Assembly: GCF_024298865.1 (NCBI RefSeq)
Contig: NZ_CP101161.1
Span: 3,307,227 to 3,371,226, forward strand
Source of the DNA: Halorarius halobius
GTDB lineage: Archaea > Halobacteriota > Halobacteria > Halobacteriales > Haloarculaceae
DNA length: 64,000 bases
Direction: 5' to 3'
Shown: positions 43,953 to 54,050 of the stretch, in pieces
Layout of the letters: each line of letters opens with the position of its first letter
Numbering within the stretch: the stretch's first letter is position 1
Position numbers and translations under genes: made by a program
The notes under the pieces: generated by a model
Told to the model about the DNA's origin: nothing
The model's input: only the letters and a program-made list of their open reading frames with translations
Databases searched by the model: none

Positions 43953-44116
43953 CAACACGAAGTCCCCGACCGGTACCGGCCACCAGTCTCGTGCGCTGCA
44001 GCGACCACCTACGAACCCCGCGCTCGACGCTGAGGGGATTGAATCGATCTGCTCTCCGTTCGTTTTGCCCGCGAGGCCGGTACTACAGATGGTTCACGTA
44101 CTGAGAACGACCGGCG

Positions 44117-45346
44117 TCACTGTTCGTAGATGTAGACGAATCCCGCCCCGGACTGCCTGCCCGCGACGACCGTTGTTCCGTTCGTGGTCGCTATCACGTC
44201 GCCGAACTGCTCGGTCGTATCGGGTGCTGTGAAATATAGTCCTCGCGGGTCGTTTTTACTGGACGGCTGGTCCAGGTCGTATACCGCACCGACCGAGTCG
44301 CCGAACTGGACGTGCGGTGCGCCGACCAGCAACGTACTGCCGTCCATCGCGACCGTGTCACCGAAATACTGAGACGAATCACCATTCGTCGCAGTGTACA
44401 TCTGCTCGCGAGACCAGTGACCGTCCGTGAGACCGAACACGTACGCTGTATCATTGATGTAATCGCCGATCAGTGCCGTTCTATCGTCCACCGCAACCGA
44501 CCAGCCGAAGTGGTCGCTTCCCGGCGCTCCCGAAAGGGTCGTCCGATGACGCCAGGTACCGTTCGATCGCCTGAAGACGTGAACGACGCCCGAGCTGGAA
44601 CGTCGACGCTTCGGCCCTGACTTCGGTGGTGTTCCGACCAGTATCGTCTCGCCATCAGTTGCAACTGATCTGACGATTCGTCCGTCGTCCCGATTCTCAA
44701 CGGATAACGTCTGTCGCCGTCCCCACTCCCCGGTTTCACGTTCGAAGACATCGACGAGGCCGTTGGTGTCTGCAGTCCGCAGGACGGCCGTATCACCGTC
44801 TACCGCCATCGATTCGACGTAGACGCGCTCGGTTAGCTCCGTCGTCCGTTCCCAGCCGCCACTATTCGACCGCTCGAACACCGACACGGGGATCCGCGAC
44901 GTCCCCGAGTAGTTGTACTGGTTGCCGACCAGCAGCGTCGACCCGCTGGCTGCGATCTGTCCCCCGAAATAGTCGCGTTTCTGCTTCCGACCAGTCAGTG
45001 TCGCTGTCTGTTCCCATCCATTCTCCAACGTTTCAAACACGGCCACGAGTCCGGCTTTTTTGACGCCATCGGGAGCAGCCTGTGGCACGCCGACGAAGAC
45101 GGTATCGCCCGTGGTATCGACCATCCGCCCGAACGATTCTGATCGACCGGAACCGCCGACCGTGGCTACCGGGGAGCGAGAGTTGGCGACCGCGGTGAAC
45201 GGGTTCGGCGAGACGGTCTCCCAGCTTTCGTCGTCGGATTTGGGACCGCTTGCGTTCCCCGAGAACATCTGCAGGCAGCCACCCATACCGGCGAGCACTC
45301 CACCTGCGAGGGATCCCAGGAATGCCCGCCTCGTTGGTCGGTTCAT
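44117..45346 (-). CDS. Tat lipoprotein with FG-GAP-like propeller repeats
   Basis: The 409-residue product starts MNRPTRRAFLGSLAGGVLAG with a twin-arginine motif and a lipobox ending GGC. The mature part has repeats of about 50 residues carrying DxxF-G and TxLVG segments (DYFGGQIAASGSTLLVGNQY, DHFGWSVAVDDRTALIGDYI, QYFGDTVAMDGSTLLVGAPH). This is an FG-GAP-type propeller, probably anchored outside the membrane. Partners are unknown; the neighbours do not suggest an operon. Confidence 0.82.
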   Translation of the reverse strand: MNRPTRRAFLGSLAGGVLAGMGGCLQMFSGNASGPKSDDESWETVSPNPFTAVANSRSPVATVGGSGRSESFGRMVDTTGDTVFVGVPQAAPDGVKKAGLVAVFETLENGWEQTATLTGRKQKRDYFGGQIAASGSTLLVGNQYNYSGTSRIPVSVFERSNSGGWERTTELTERVYVESMAVDGDTAVLRTADTNGLVDVFERETGEWGRRQTLSVENRDDGRIVRSVATDGETILVGTPPKSGPKRRRSSSGVVHVFRRSNGTWRHRTTLSGAPGSDHFGWSVAVDDRTALIGDYINDTAYVFGLTDGHWSREQMYTATNGDSSQYFGDTVAMDGSTLLVGAPHVQFGDSVGAVYDLDQPSSKNDPRGLYFTAPDTTEQFGDVIATTNGTTVVAGRQSGAGFVYIYEQ

Positions 45347-45546
45347 ACTAGAACGGAAGATGCAAATCGAGAAAGGGGTTTTTAAATCTTAAATGGCTAC
45401 TTGTGTCTTATTGGTATCACGCAAGGCGGATTCTGATGAAAACTCGACCTCTGCCTTTTTTCGACGCACGGGGAGTACGCGTCCTGTATTCAGCGGGACT
45501 GCTGAAACCCATCACCGGCCGAGGGATTCAACACGGCCGTGACACA

Positions 45547-46398
45547 CTATTTCACCGATATGACAGGTACATCAGCACGGCGGATCACACGTTCGGTGAC
45601 ACTACCGAGGAGGAACCGACGTATTCCCTTTCGACCGTGAGTCCCCATGACGATACAATCGACATCGTGCTCCTCCGCATATCTGACAATCTCGAGATAG
45701 GGAGGCCCATTCAGCACCGAGGTTTCCGTCGGTAAGTACGTCGACGATTGGACCCGCTCGAGGGCGAGATCAAGCGCCTTCTCCCCGATCTCTTCGAGGA
45801 TGCCTCGTAGCCTTTCGGCTCTCCCCCCGTCGATCGTCTGTCCCACCTCGACGACGTAGACGAGGTGCAGTTTCGCGTCGACCGACCTCGCCAGCGTCGC
45901 GGCGTGGTCAACGGCAGTGGTCGCACACTCGCTGCCATCGATGGGAACGAGTATCGAACTGATGTCCGGATCGATGATCGTCTCCTCGTGGACAGTCATC
46001 ACCGGGACAGGGGACTCGCGTAGAGTGAGTTCCGCGACGCTCCCGAGGAGAGCCCGGCCGGGGCTGAGCCCACTCCTACCCCGGGTACCCATCACGATAC
46101 AGTCGATACCATGGTCGTCGGTGTAGGTGAGAATCGCTTGATGGATCGACGTTCTGTTTGTGATGATCCTCCTCGTAGCCTCGACACCAGCGGAAGCAGC
46201 CAATTCGACAGCCGCTCGAACCGCTTCCTCGCCGTATCCGGGGGGGTCGACACCATCAGCCTCAGGGGAGGTGAGGTCGCGGAGAACGTGAATTACGTGT
46301 AGCTCCGCGTCGAACTGGTCGGCGAGTGCGACTGCCGCTTCGGCCGCGGTCGACGAGGCTTTACTGCCGTCGGTCGGGAGTAGAATGCGTCGACACAT
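45547..46398 (-). CDS. Double-domain universal stress protein
   Basis: This 283-residue protein has two UspA domains. The first (1-140) begins RRILLPTDGSKASSTAAEAA. The second (about 145-283) begins SSILVPIDGSECATTAVDHA and ends with the ATP-loop G-x2-G-x9-G-S in GTHGRKGIRRFLLGS. The first domain has an altered loop (GTRGRSGLSPGRALLGS) with two extra residues. It probably binds ATP and acts in stress physiology. The DUF389 gene follows 58 bases downstream on the same strand. Confidence 0.92.
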   Translation of the reverse strand: MCRRILLPTDGSKASSTAAEAAVALADQFDAELHVIHVLRDLTSPEADGVDPPGYGEEAVRAAVELAASAGVEATRRIITNRTSIHQAILTYTDDHGIDCIVMGTRGRSGLSPGRALLGSVAELTLRESPVPVMTVHEETIIDPDISSILVPIDGSECATTAVDHAATLARSVDAKLHLVYVVEVGQTIDGGRAERLRGILEEIGEKALDLALERVQSSTYLPTETSVLNGPPYLEIVRYAEEHDVDCIVMGTHGRKGIRRFLLGSVTERVIRRADVPVISVK

Positions 46399-46456
46399 GA
46401 CGTGTTTCTAATCGACGATTAGCCTCGGTCGAGATAAGTGTGGGCCGTGGTCGGAG

Positions 46457-47758
46457 TCACGCGGGTTCCTGGATGATGAGATACCGAACCTGAACAGCCA
46501 CGTTTCGACCGGCGATTCGATCGATTCGATCGTTGATTCGATCACCGAGCTCCGGTGGCGCCTCCCCTCTCGGCGCCCCGATCAAGATCGTGACCCGAGA
46601 GGGGCTTTGAGCGAGAAGGCTGTCGGAGTACTCGAACTGAATTTCGAGAAGAGTGAACTCCGAATAGGCCGGTTCATCGAGAATCTGTCGAACGTCGTCC
46701 TGGATCGATTGTTCGACAGTGGACGTCTGATACGAGGAGAACGTCACAGTTCCGAGGAATGCGGAGAGGAGCAGAATGCTGATCAGGAGAACGGCCACAC
46801 GCTTGAGGAACGTCTTTCTGGTCTGCTCGATGTAGAACAGTTTGCTGGGCCGATACCCCATATACCAGAGCACGAGAAGCGCGGCGAGATTGATCGACAG
46901 AACGTTGACGAGGAGTAACACGCCGGAGCCGACGGCGAGTGCCGTATTTCCCCACGCGATACCGATGCCGACCGTCGCTGCGGGCGGAACGAGTGCCACG
47001 GCGATCATGACACCGACCAGCGCCGATGACAGTCCAGACGCGAGGCTGATGACGCCCGCGGCTCCCGATCCGAGCGCGACCACGAGTGACAGGATATCCG
47101 GACGGAACCGTTCTCGGATCTGCGAGATGGACAGGACGTCTAATCCGGGCGGAACGAGATTCCCGGTTCTGATGAGGACCGCGAACAGGGCGGCGCTCGC
47201 GATCGTGAGTGTCGCTCCGATGATCTGTAGCTTGACGCCGTCTCGAAAGAGCTCGCGGTCCCGGAACACCGTGCCGACGCTCGTCGCCATCGCGGGGCCG
47301 ATGAGCGGCGCGATCACCATCGACCCGACGACCACCGCAGCGGAGTCCAGCAGTAGTCCTGCCGTCGCGATGATGGCACTCACGATAGTCATGCCAGCAA
47401 AAATCGGTACGGACGCCGGGACGAGGTCGTTGGCAGCACTTTGGAGTTCCTCCTTTGCAATCTGTTCGGGGCTTTCAGAATCCTCCGTGAATCGCTCTTC
47501 GAGTTGGTCGTACTCACGAGAGGAAACCGATTCCGTCTCGACGGTCACCGTGATGGCATCTTCGTTTAGACCGGATTCTCGAAGGCTCTCTAACACCGGC
47601 TCGACGGCACTCGTCGGAAGAGGGAAATGAACCGAGGAGGTGTATTCGCGGCCGCTCGCTTCGTCAGTAAGCGTATAATCTATCCCTTCGTCGTCGAGAA
47701 CATCGAGAACGGCCTCCCGTTTTCCGGTCGGAATAGTCACGAAAACCAGCCGAGCCAT
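46457..47758 (-). CDS. DUF389 (TIGR00341-type) membrane protein
   Basis: The 433-residue product starts MARLVFVTIPTGKREAVLDV. A cytoplasmic ACT-like N-terminal part (about 1-105) precedes the DUF389 membrane core with VGSMVIAPLIGPAMATSVGT and IAVALVPPAATVGIGIAWGN. Six or so helices and a C-terminal soluble segment follow. Family function is unknown. The first ATG at 47833 is rejected because the added residues do not resemble the family start. Confidence 0.88.
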   Translation of the reverse strand: MARLVFVTIPTGKREAVLDVLDDEGIDYTLTDEASGREYTSSVHFPLPTSAVEPVLESLRESGLNEDAITVTVETESVSSREYDQLEERFTEDSESPEQIAKEELQSAANDLVPASVPIFAGMTIVSAIIATAGLLLDSAAVVVGSMVIAPLIGPAMATSVGTVFRDRELFRDGVKLQIIGATLTIASAALFAVLIRTGNLVPPGLDVLSISQIRERFRPDILSLVVALGSGAAGVISLASGLSSALVGVMIAVALVPPAATVGIGIAWGNTALAVGSGVLLLVNVLSINLAALLVLWYMGYRPSKLFYIEQTRKTFLKRVAVLLISILLLSAFLGTVTFSSYQTSTVEQSIQDDVRQILDEPAYSEFTLLEIQFEYSDSLLAQSPSRVTILIGAPRGEAPPELGDRINDRIDRIAGRNVAVQVRYLIIQEPA

Positions 47759-48333
47759 GGGAACCACAACTCGGCCATGCAGAATAAATGGTACCACAGG
47801 GGGTCTGACGGTCCGAGCGAGGATACGGTACATACGACGGCCGAGGAACTCCGATAGGGGGTAACGGTCGATCTCGGGACTCTCTCGCCGCTCCGCTGGG
47901 TGCTCGTCGAACCACTCCTCGGGGACGTCCGTCCGACCTACCGGATACGCGAACGGGGAACGACCCCGCGAGAACGCTCCGACCGGTCACGTCCGAGTTC
48001 CTGTGAGCGCTACGTGCAGGACAGGGGGTCGGAGTGGCATACTCGGGGACCTCCCTATACATATAGCCGGGGCTCGTCGCGAGCGCTACGTGCGTAGGCG
48101 CCACGGTGGAAGGGGACAGCGGCGTACCGACGAGCGTAATGAGACAGCACGCTGGGCGTGCAACGAGTGTCGTCTCGACGCACGCCGGTGCCGCCGGTCC
48201 CCAGACCACGCAGGCCAGTTCTCCATCCTCCAGAGCCGAGTTCACCCGGCGCCTGAGGAGAGATACACTCCCCCTCCGACGCCCGGAATGCAGGGCCGTA
48301 CGAACAGCGGGGCCGGCCGGGAGGTGACCACGC
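47759..48333. other. Gene-free stretch with a 13-base direct repeat
   Basis: No gene is recognised in 575 bases. GAGCGCTACGTGC occurs at 48005-48017 and 48081-48093, flanking CTATACATATAGCC (about 48054-48067), which could be a promoter with nearby operator sites. No gene begins at a fitting distance downstream. Confidence 0.35.
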
Positions 48334-49470
48334 GTGGCGACCGGCGGTGACATCCAGGTGCTCGTCGTCGGCGGTGGAGCCGGTGGCCTCTCGCTGGCCG
48401 CGTTCCTCCAGCGGGCCGGACTCGACCCCGTCGTCGTCGAGCGGACGGACGCCCTCGACCCCCCCGGCACGGTCGAACTCCGGCCGGAAGCCGTCCGCCT
48501 GCTGACACGGCTCGGCGTCGGGCGCGAGGTCCGCGAGGCCGGCGCCGCGGTGACGACGTGGACGCGACGCAGACCCGACGGCACCGTCGCCGAGCGGCTG
48601 GACGCCGACCGCGAGGTCGGCCTCCTCGCGATAGAGTACGCGGACCTGTTGGGAGCGTTGCGCACCGTCGTCGCGGACGGGAGCGTCCACCGGGGGGTGC
48701 GGCTCAGGTCGCTCGACGCCCGACGGGGTAGCGTCGCCGTGGAGTTCGCGAACGGCGTCCGCGAGCAGTTCGACGCTGTGGTCGGTGCCGACGGCCCCCG
48801 GTCGCGGACCCGGGAGCTACTCGGCGGTCCGGACCCGGTGTTCTGTGGCACGACGAGCATCGCACTCCCCCTGCCCGACGATGTCGACCTCGACGGGGCG
48901 GGCGAGGTGTGGACGACGGACGGCGCCGTGTTCAGAGCGGTCCCGACGGGCGATGGCGTGGCCGCGTGGCTCACCGTCCCGACGACGGTTCCTGACCAGC
49001 GCGCCCCCGACGCCGACGCGCTCGCGGAGCTGTGTCCGGCGATAGAGTGGCTCCTGCCCGCGGCCGTCGACGCCGCCGACGCGGGCGAACTGTGGTGGGC
49101 CGACGACTTCCGCGTCCCGTCGGCCACGTGGGGCGACGGCCGGGTCGCCCTCCTGGGCGACGCCGGCCACGCCCGCCACCGGCTGACCGGCGCCGGCGCC
49201 ACGCTCGCCATCGAAGACGCCGCCGTCCTGGCCGACGAACTCGGCGACAGCGCCGATCCGCCGGCGGCCCGGATCGCCGACTACGCGGCGCGTCGACGCT
49301 CCCGGCTCGACGACCCGGCCGGTGACACCGACCCCGCGGCGCCGCTCGCCGGCGTCGAGTCGGAACTGGCCTCGCGCCACCCCTCGATTCCCGCCCGCCG
49401 GGGGGCCCACCTCGCGTCCGCCTTCGGTGAGGGTTCGAGGGGCTTCGCGGGCGAGCAGTTCGAGGAGTGA
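48334..49470 (+). CDS. FAD-dependent monooxygenase
   Basis: The 378-residue protein (GTG start) shows the three FAD hydroxylase motifs: an N-terminal dinucleotide loop VLVVGGGAGGLSLAAFLQRA, the DG motif AVVGADGPRSRTRE and the GD motif RVALLGDAGHARHRLTGAGA. These place it in the para-hydroxybenzoate hydroxylase-like FAD family. The substrate is unknown, and no pathway genes lie beside it. It converges with the giant PAS gene, leaving 68 bases. Confidence 0.88.
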   Translation: MATGGDIQVLVVGGGAGGLSLAAFLQRAGLDPVVVERTDALDPPGTVELRPEAVRLLTRLGVGREVREAGAAVTTWTRRRPDGTVAERLDADREVGLLAIEYADLLGALRTVVADGSVHRGVRLRSLDARRGSVAVEFANGVREQFDAVVGADGPRSRTRELLGGPDPVFCGTTSIALPLPDDVDLDGAGEVWTTDGAVFRAVPTGDGVAAWLTVPTTVPDQRAPDADALAELCPAIEWLLPAAVDAADAGELWWADDFRVPSATWGDGRVALLGDAGHARHRLTGAGATLAIEDAAVLADELGDSADPPAARIADYAARRRSRLDDPAGDTDPAAPLAGVESELASRHPSIPARRGAHLASAFGEGSRGFAGEQFEE

Positions 49471-49538
49471 ACGCTGGGCGCCCGCCCGACGCGACCGTCG
49501 TGGACGGCCGGCGACGGATCGCGGCGACGTGCAGGCGG

Positions 49539-52500
49539 CTACTCGTCGTCCCCGGGATGCTCGCGGTCCAGCAGCATCCGGAACGCCGACCGCTCGGCGA
49601 CGCGCAGGTGCTTGTTGAACGTGGGCTGTGAGACGCCGAGCAGGTCGGCCACCTCCTGACCGCTGGTCTCGCGGGGCCACCCGAAGTAGCCCGCCGAGTA
49701 CGCCGTCTCCAGCGCCTCCCACTGGCGGTCGGTGAGCTCCGCCTCGAGGGCGTCCTGGAGTTCGAACAGCGAGCGGATGGTCCGCTCGCGCTGACGCTGG
49801 GCGACGAGGTCGGTGTCGGGGTACCGCTCCTGGAACCCCTCGACCAGCGCCCGCACGTCGCTCCCGCGGGGCGTCTCGACCACGAGCGTCCCCTCGCCGC
49901 CCTCGGCGGTCGCCTCGCGGACGACGGCGCCGTGGTCGGTGAACACGGAGCCGAACCACGTCGGCGCCGACACCTCGACGAGTCCGCCCGCGTCGTCGTC
50001 AGGTGCGGTGACGACCTGTGCGGTCTCGACGCTCGGGGCGGCGTTGGCGAGGTCGGCCACCGCCTCGGGGGCGGCGCCCTCGACCGCGTAGAACATCGAG
50101 AAAGTGCCGCCGGCCCGACGGATGGTGCGCTCGAGGTCGATGCGGGAGTTCGCGGTCGTGGTCGCCCGCACCATGAACAGCCCCTCGTCGGACACGTCGA
50201 ACTCCAGTTCGGTCGTCCCCTCGGACTCGAGGGCCTGCTCGCGCTCGGTGACGGTGATGGCGTAGCCGATGGAGCGGCCGAGCTCCGCGAGCACCTCGCG
50301 GGTCGCCTCGTCGAAGGCGTCGGGCTCGGCCGACGCCACCGCCAGCACGCCGTGGGTGGTGGTCTCGTAGTGGATGGGCACCGTCACGACCGACTGGACG
50401 CCGTGCCGGAGGGCGTGTGTCCGCCACTCGCCGGCGGTGACGTCGGTCGCGACGTTCTCGACGGTGCGGGGCTCCCCGGTCCGGTACGTGGCGATCGCGG
50501 GGTGGCCACCGGCGCCGTCGCCCGGCGACCCGACGACTCCCGAGAGAAGGTCGACGTACGCCTCGCTACCGCCGGCGCTGGTCCGGAGCACGAGCCCCGC
50601 CTCGCCGACCGCCGGCTCCGCGATCCACACCAGTTCGTGGAGGTCGACGTCGACGAGCCGCTCGCTGACGGCTTCCTCGATGCCCGCCCGCGACGACTGC
50701 TCGACCGTCGCCTGCTCGATGTCGCGGATGATCCGGTTGAGCTGCTCGAGTTGGTCGGCCCGTTCCTGATGCTGGCGGAGCTCCGCTTCCCGTTCGGCGA
50801 GTGCCCGCTCGCCGGCGACGTGGTTCAGCGCCGCCTCCAGCGTCGCCGCCAGTATCTGGGCGAGTTCGACGTCCTCGGCGTCGAACGACGCCGCGGGAGC
50901 GCCGACCAGCATCACGCCGTGTGAGCCCAGCGGGAGGACGATGTCCGGGTCCGACACCCCCGGCCCGTACACCTCCGTCGACGGCTCGGAGCTGGTGACC
51001 GCCTCGCCGTCGACGAACACCTGCCACGGGAGCGAGTCGCCGGGGCCGAACGGCGGCGGGTCGACGCCGAGGTCAGCGAGCCGGTCGGTCACGGCGGTCG
51101 GGGCGAGCTGGCCCGACCCGTCGTCGTAAAGGTACGCCGACACCAGCGGGAACCCCAGCACGTCCTCGGCGGCCTGGACGGCCTGCTTGCAGGCCGCCTC
51201 GCGGGAGTCAGCCGCCGTGAGTTCGCGCGTCGCCTCGTGGAACGTCTCGAGGGTCCGCTCCCGCCGGTGGCGCTCGGTGACGTCCGTCACGACGCCGACG
51301 AACTGGTGTGGCTGGGCGCTCCCGTCGAGGATGGGGTAGCCGGTCGCCTCCAGCCAGCGAACCCCGCCGTCCGGCCGCTGGATGCGGAACTCGAACTCGT
51401 AGCGGTCGTCGGGGTCGCCCGCCTCGATGTCCGCGAGCATCGCCTCGATGTCCGCCTCGTACTCGTCGCGGTCGTCGGGATGGACCGCCTCGAGGAACGC
51501 TCGCGGCTCCGCCTCGAGTTCCTCGACGGGCCGGCCGTAGATGTCGGCGTACGCCGAGTTGACGTACGTCACCTCCGTGAGGTCGGTGTTGGCGAGATAG
51601 ATGATTTCCTCGACCCGCTCGGCGATGGTCCGGAACCGCTGTTCGCTACGCCGGCGCTCGGTGATGTCGCGGTGGATGGCGACGTTCAACTCCTCGCCGC
51701 CGATGACCGCCGGCGCGACCTTGACCTCCAGCCACCGCCGCGTGCCCTCGCTGGTCTCGGCGCGCCACTCAACCATCTCCGGCTCGCCGGTCTCGGCGAC
51801 GCGTCTGTGGATCTCGGCGCCCGCCTCGGCCGTGTACCCCTCCTCGGTGACGCTGAGCCCCTCGATGCCCTGTTGCTGGATGGCGTCGAGGCTCTCGTAA
51901 CCGACCATCTCGAGATACGCCTCGTTCGCGTCGACGATGTCGAGCGTCTCGGGCTCCATGACCGCGATGGCGTCCTGCACGCCGTCGAATATCTGCTCGA
52001 ACTCGCGCTCGCGGCGCGTCCGCTCGGTGATGTCCTGTACCCGGCCGACGATGCGGTCGACCACGCCGTCGTCGTTCACGATGGGGAAGCGGCCGACGGA
52101 CACCCACCGGGTCTCGCCGTCGCGCTGGATGCGGTACTCCCCCCCATAGCGGTCGGCCGGGTCGCCGGCCTCGACGTCCGCGACCAGCTCCTCGACGTCC
52201 GCCCGGTACCGGTCGCGGTCGTCGGGGTGGGCAGCGTCGACGAACGCCTGGGGGTTCTCGTCCAGTTCGGCGACCGGCCGGCCGTAGATCTCCTCGTACG
52301 CCGGGTTGATGTACAGGATCTCGGAGAAGTCGGCCGTGGCGAGATAGATGATCTCATCGAGGTGGTCGGCGATGAGCCTGAGCCGGCGCTCGCTCTTCCG
52401 GAGTTCCCGCTCCTGGCGCTTGCGGTCGGTGATATCCCGGACGCTCGCGAGCACCCGCTCGGTGCCGCGAAGCTCCACCGTCGTGAGATGCACCTCGCCG

Positions 52501-53561
52501 AGGAACGTACTGCCGTCCTTGCGCTGACCCTTGAACTCGAACAGCTGTGGCCCCTCCGCCTGGGCACGCTCGATGTTCGCCACCGCCTGCTCCGTCGTGT
52601 ACTCGGGACTGTCGGAGATGATCCGCTCGATGCTCTCGCCGACCAGTTCCTCCCGCGTGTAGCCGGTCAGCTCGCGGTATCGCTGGTTCACGGCGCGTAT
52701 CTCGCCGGTGTCCGGGTCGTGGACGACCAGCCCGTCGGAGACGTTCTCGAAGATGTCCTGGTACGTCCGCTCCAGTTCCTCGCGCTCGGTGACGTCACGG
52801 ACGCTCGCGAGCACGCGCTCGGCTCCCGCGAGATCTACGAGCGTCAGATGCACCTCGACCGGGAACGTCTCGCCGTCCTTGCGCTGATTGCGCCAGTCGA
52901 ACCGCTGTGGCCCCTTCTCCCGAGCGAGCTCGATCATCTCGCTGGCCGCCTCGTCGCTGTACGCGTCGCCGGGCGCGGTCACCAGCCCGATGTCCTCGCC
53001 GACGAGCTCCTCGCGGCTGTAACCGTTCATCTCGCAGAACTGCTCGTTGACGTCGACGATCCGGCCGGTGTCCGGGTCGTGGATGACCAGCCCGTCGGAG
53101 ACGTTCTCGACCACCTCGCGGTACGCCTCCCCGGCGGGCACCGACGCGTCGTCCGTCGAACGACGAGCCGCTCGTTCACTGGACCCGGCGTCGTCGGCCG
53201 TGACCGCACGGAACCGTTCCGCGATGAGGGCACATTGACTCCTCGCCGGCGTACGGGGGAACACGTCCGTGACCCCGGCCTCGACCGCGCTCGTGATCGT
53301 CTGCTCGGCGTCGGCAAGTAGGACCACCGGAACGTCGAGGTCGGTGACGAGCCGGTCGACGGCCGTTCCCTCGAGGTCTCCGCCCACGACGACGCCGTCG
53401 GCGTCCTCGCGGGCCCGTCGAACTAACACTCCGTCCGGCTCCACGGCGTCGGCGGTGACTGCGCCGTCGGCACGCTCGAGCCCGTCGGCGACGGTGGCGG
53501 CGAAGGACGCCTCTGTGGCCGCTACCACGATGTTCAGGGGCCCCACCCCCTCGGTCGGCAT
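49539..53561 (-). CDS. Giant sensor: receiver-like, five PAS, two GAF, Bat, HTH_10
   Basis: This 1340-residue protein from the ATG at 53561 begins with a receiver-like domain (about 5-110; VPVVLLADAEQTITSAVEAG). Five PAS domains follow (about 145-265, 270-390, 395-520, 525-645, 650-775). PAS1/PAS2 are alike (ENVSDGLVIHDPDTG and ENVSDGLVVHDPDTG), and so are PAS3/PAS5 (INPAYEEIYGRPV and VNSAYADIYGRPV), showing internal duplication. Two GAF domains (about 790-1110), the Bat-associated domain and HTH_10 (LTDRQWEALETAYSAGYFGW, LLGVSQPTFNKHLRVAERSA) complete it. The receiver-like domain lacks a clear phospho-Asp. An ATG at 53591 is also possible. Confidence 0.9.
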   Translation of the reverse strand: MPTEGVGPLNIVVAATEASFAATVADGLERADGAVTADAVEPDGVLVRRAREDADGVVVGGDLEGTAVDRLVTDLDVPVVLLADAEQTITSAVEAGVTDVFPRTPARSQCALIAERFRAVTADDAGSSERAARRSTDDASVPAGEAYREVVENVSDGLVIHDPDTGRIVDVNEQFCEMNGYSREELVGEDIGLVTAPGDAYSDEAASEMIELAREKGPQRFDWRNQRKDGETFPVEVHLTLVDLAGAERVLASVRDVTEREELERTYQDIFENVSDGLVVHDPDTGEIRAVNQRYRELTGYTREELVGESIERIISDSPEYTTEQAVANIERAQAEGPQLFEFKGQRKDGSTFLGEVHLTTVELRGTERVLASVRDITDRKRQERELRKSERRLRLIADHLDEIIYLATADFSEILYINPAYEEIYGRPVAELDENPQAFVDAAHPDDRDRYRADVEELVADVEAGDPADRYGGEYRIQRDGETRWVSVGRFPIVNDDGVVDRIVGRVQDITERTRREREFEQIFDGVQDAIAVMEPETLDIVDANEAYLEMVGYESLDAIQQQGIEGLSVTEEGYTAEAGAEIHRRVAETGEPEMVEWRAETSEGTRRWLEVKVAPAVIGGEELNVAIHRDITERRRSEQRFRTIAERVEEIIYLANTDLTEVTYVNSAYADIYGRPVEELEAEPRAFLEAVHPDDRDEYEADIEAMLADIEAGDPDDRYEFEFRIQRPDGGVRWLEATGYPILDGSAQPHQFVGVVTDVTERHRRERTLETFHEATRELTAADSREAACKQAVQAAEDVLGFPLVSAYLYDDGSGQLAPTAVTDRLADLGVDPPPFGPGDSLPWQVFVDGEAVTSSEPSTEVYGPGVSDPDIVLPLGSHGVMLVGAPAASFDAEDVELAQILAATLEAALNHVAGERALAEREAELRQHQERADQLEQLNRIIRDIEQATVEQSSRAGIEEAVSERLVDVDLHELVWIAEPAVGEAGLVLRTSAGGSEAYVDLLSGVVGSPGDGAGGHPAIATYRTGEPRTVENVATDVTAGEWRTHALRHGVQSVVTVPIHYETTTHGVLAVASAEPDAFDEATREVLAELGRSIGYAITVTEREQALESEGTTELEFDVSDEGLFMVRATTTANSRIDLERTIRRAGGTFSMFYAVEGAAPEAVADLANAAPSVETAQVVTAPDDDAGGLVEVSAPTWFGSVFTDHGAVVREATAEGGEGTLVVETPRGSDVRALVEGFQERYPDTDLVAQRQRERTIRSLFELQDALEAELTDRQWEALETAYSAGYFGWPRETSGQEVADLLGVSQPTFNKHLRVAERSAFRMLLDREHPGDDE

Positions 53562-53763
53562 GAAAACAGGGTACAGGGCCATCGGTTTGAACATTTCCCC
53601 GCGAAATGGTGAGACAGCGTCCGACTGACGCCACATCTGCCGGCCGCCGTCGGACCCCGGACGGCCCCGGGGAGTCAATACCTATAGCCCCCCGGTCGGC
53701 CCGGAGGTAACGCGTGTAGCGAGCAGGTTGGTGGGAAAGTAGGATAGAGCCGTACCTGTACGG

Positions 53764-54048
53764 ATGAGACACTACGTGCCGACGACGTACGAGCGGGGCC
53801 GCGCCAGGACCGACCCCGGCTGGGTCGCGCTCCTCGTCGTTCCGACATTGTTCGCAACCGGCGTCGCAACGTGGGCCGCAGTGGCGACGACGCCGGCGGC
53901 GGTGTTCGGCGTCGTGGCCGGCCTCCTGGTGGGCCGCGCCGTTCGTCGGGGCTACCCGCTTGCGCGCCGCGCAGTGACGACGATGTACCGCTTGCTCGAC
54001 CCCCTCGTCACCGACCATCGCGTGCGTCGACACGCGGGGGAGGTGTGA
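53764..54048 (+). CDS. Small membrane protein coupled to a regulator
   Basis: The 94-residue protein has a basic start (MRHYVPTTYERGRARTDPGW), two membrane helices (VALLVVPTLFATGVATWAAV and TPAAVFGVVAGLLVGRAV) and a basic tail. The layout matches the 92-residue protein at 3704. The next gene, a winged-helix regulator, begins two bases after its stop, so the pair must be translated together. A membrane anchor or signal input for that regulator is possible. Confidence 0.7.
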   Translation: MRHYVPTTYERGRARTDPGWVALLVVPTLFATGVATWAAVATTPAAVFGVVAGLLVGRAVRRGYPLARRAVTTMYRLLDPLVTDHRVRRHAGEV

Positions 54049-54050
54049 CG

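Noticed and set aside
47664..49211. 515-codon minus-strand open frame
   Set aside because: It runs antisense to the FAD monooxygenase and into the intergenic region; Ser/Arg/Thr-rich shadow without motifs.
51237..53321. 694-codon plus-strand open frame
   Set aside because: It is antisense to the PAS/GAF/Bat gene and has repetitive Asp/Val/Leu/Arg composition without recognisable domains.
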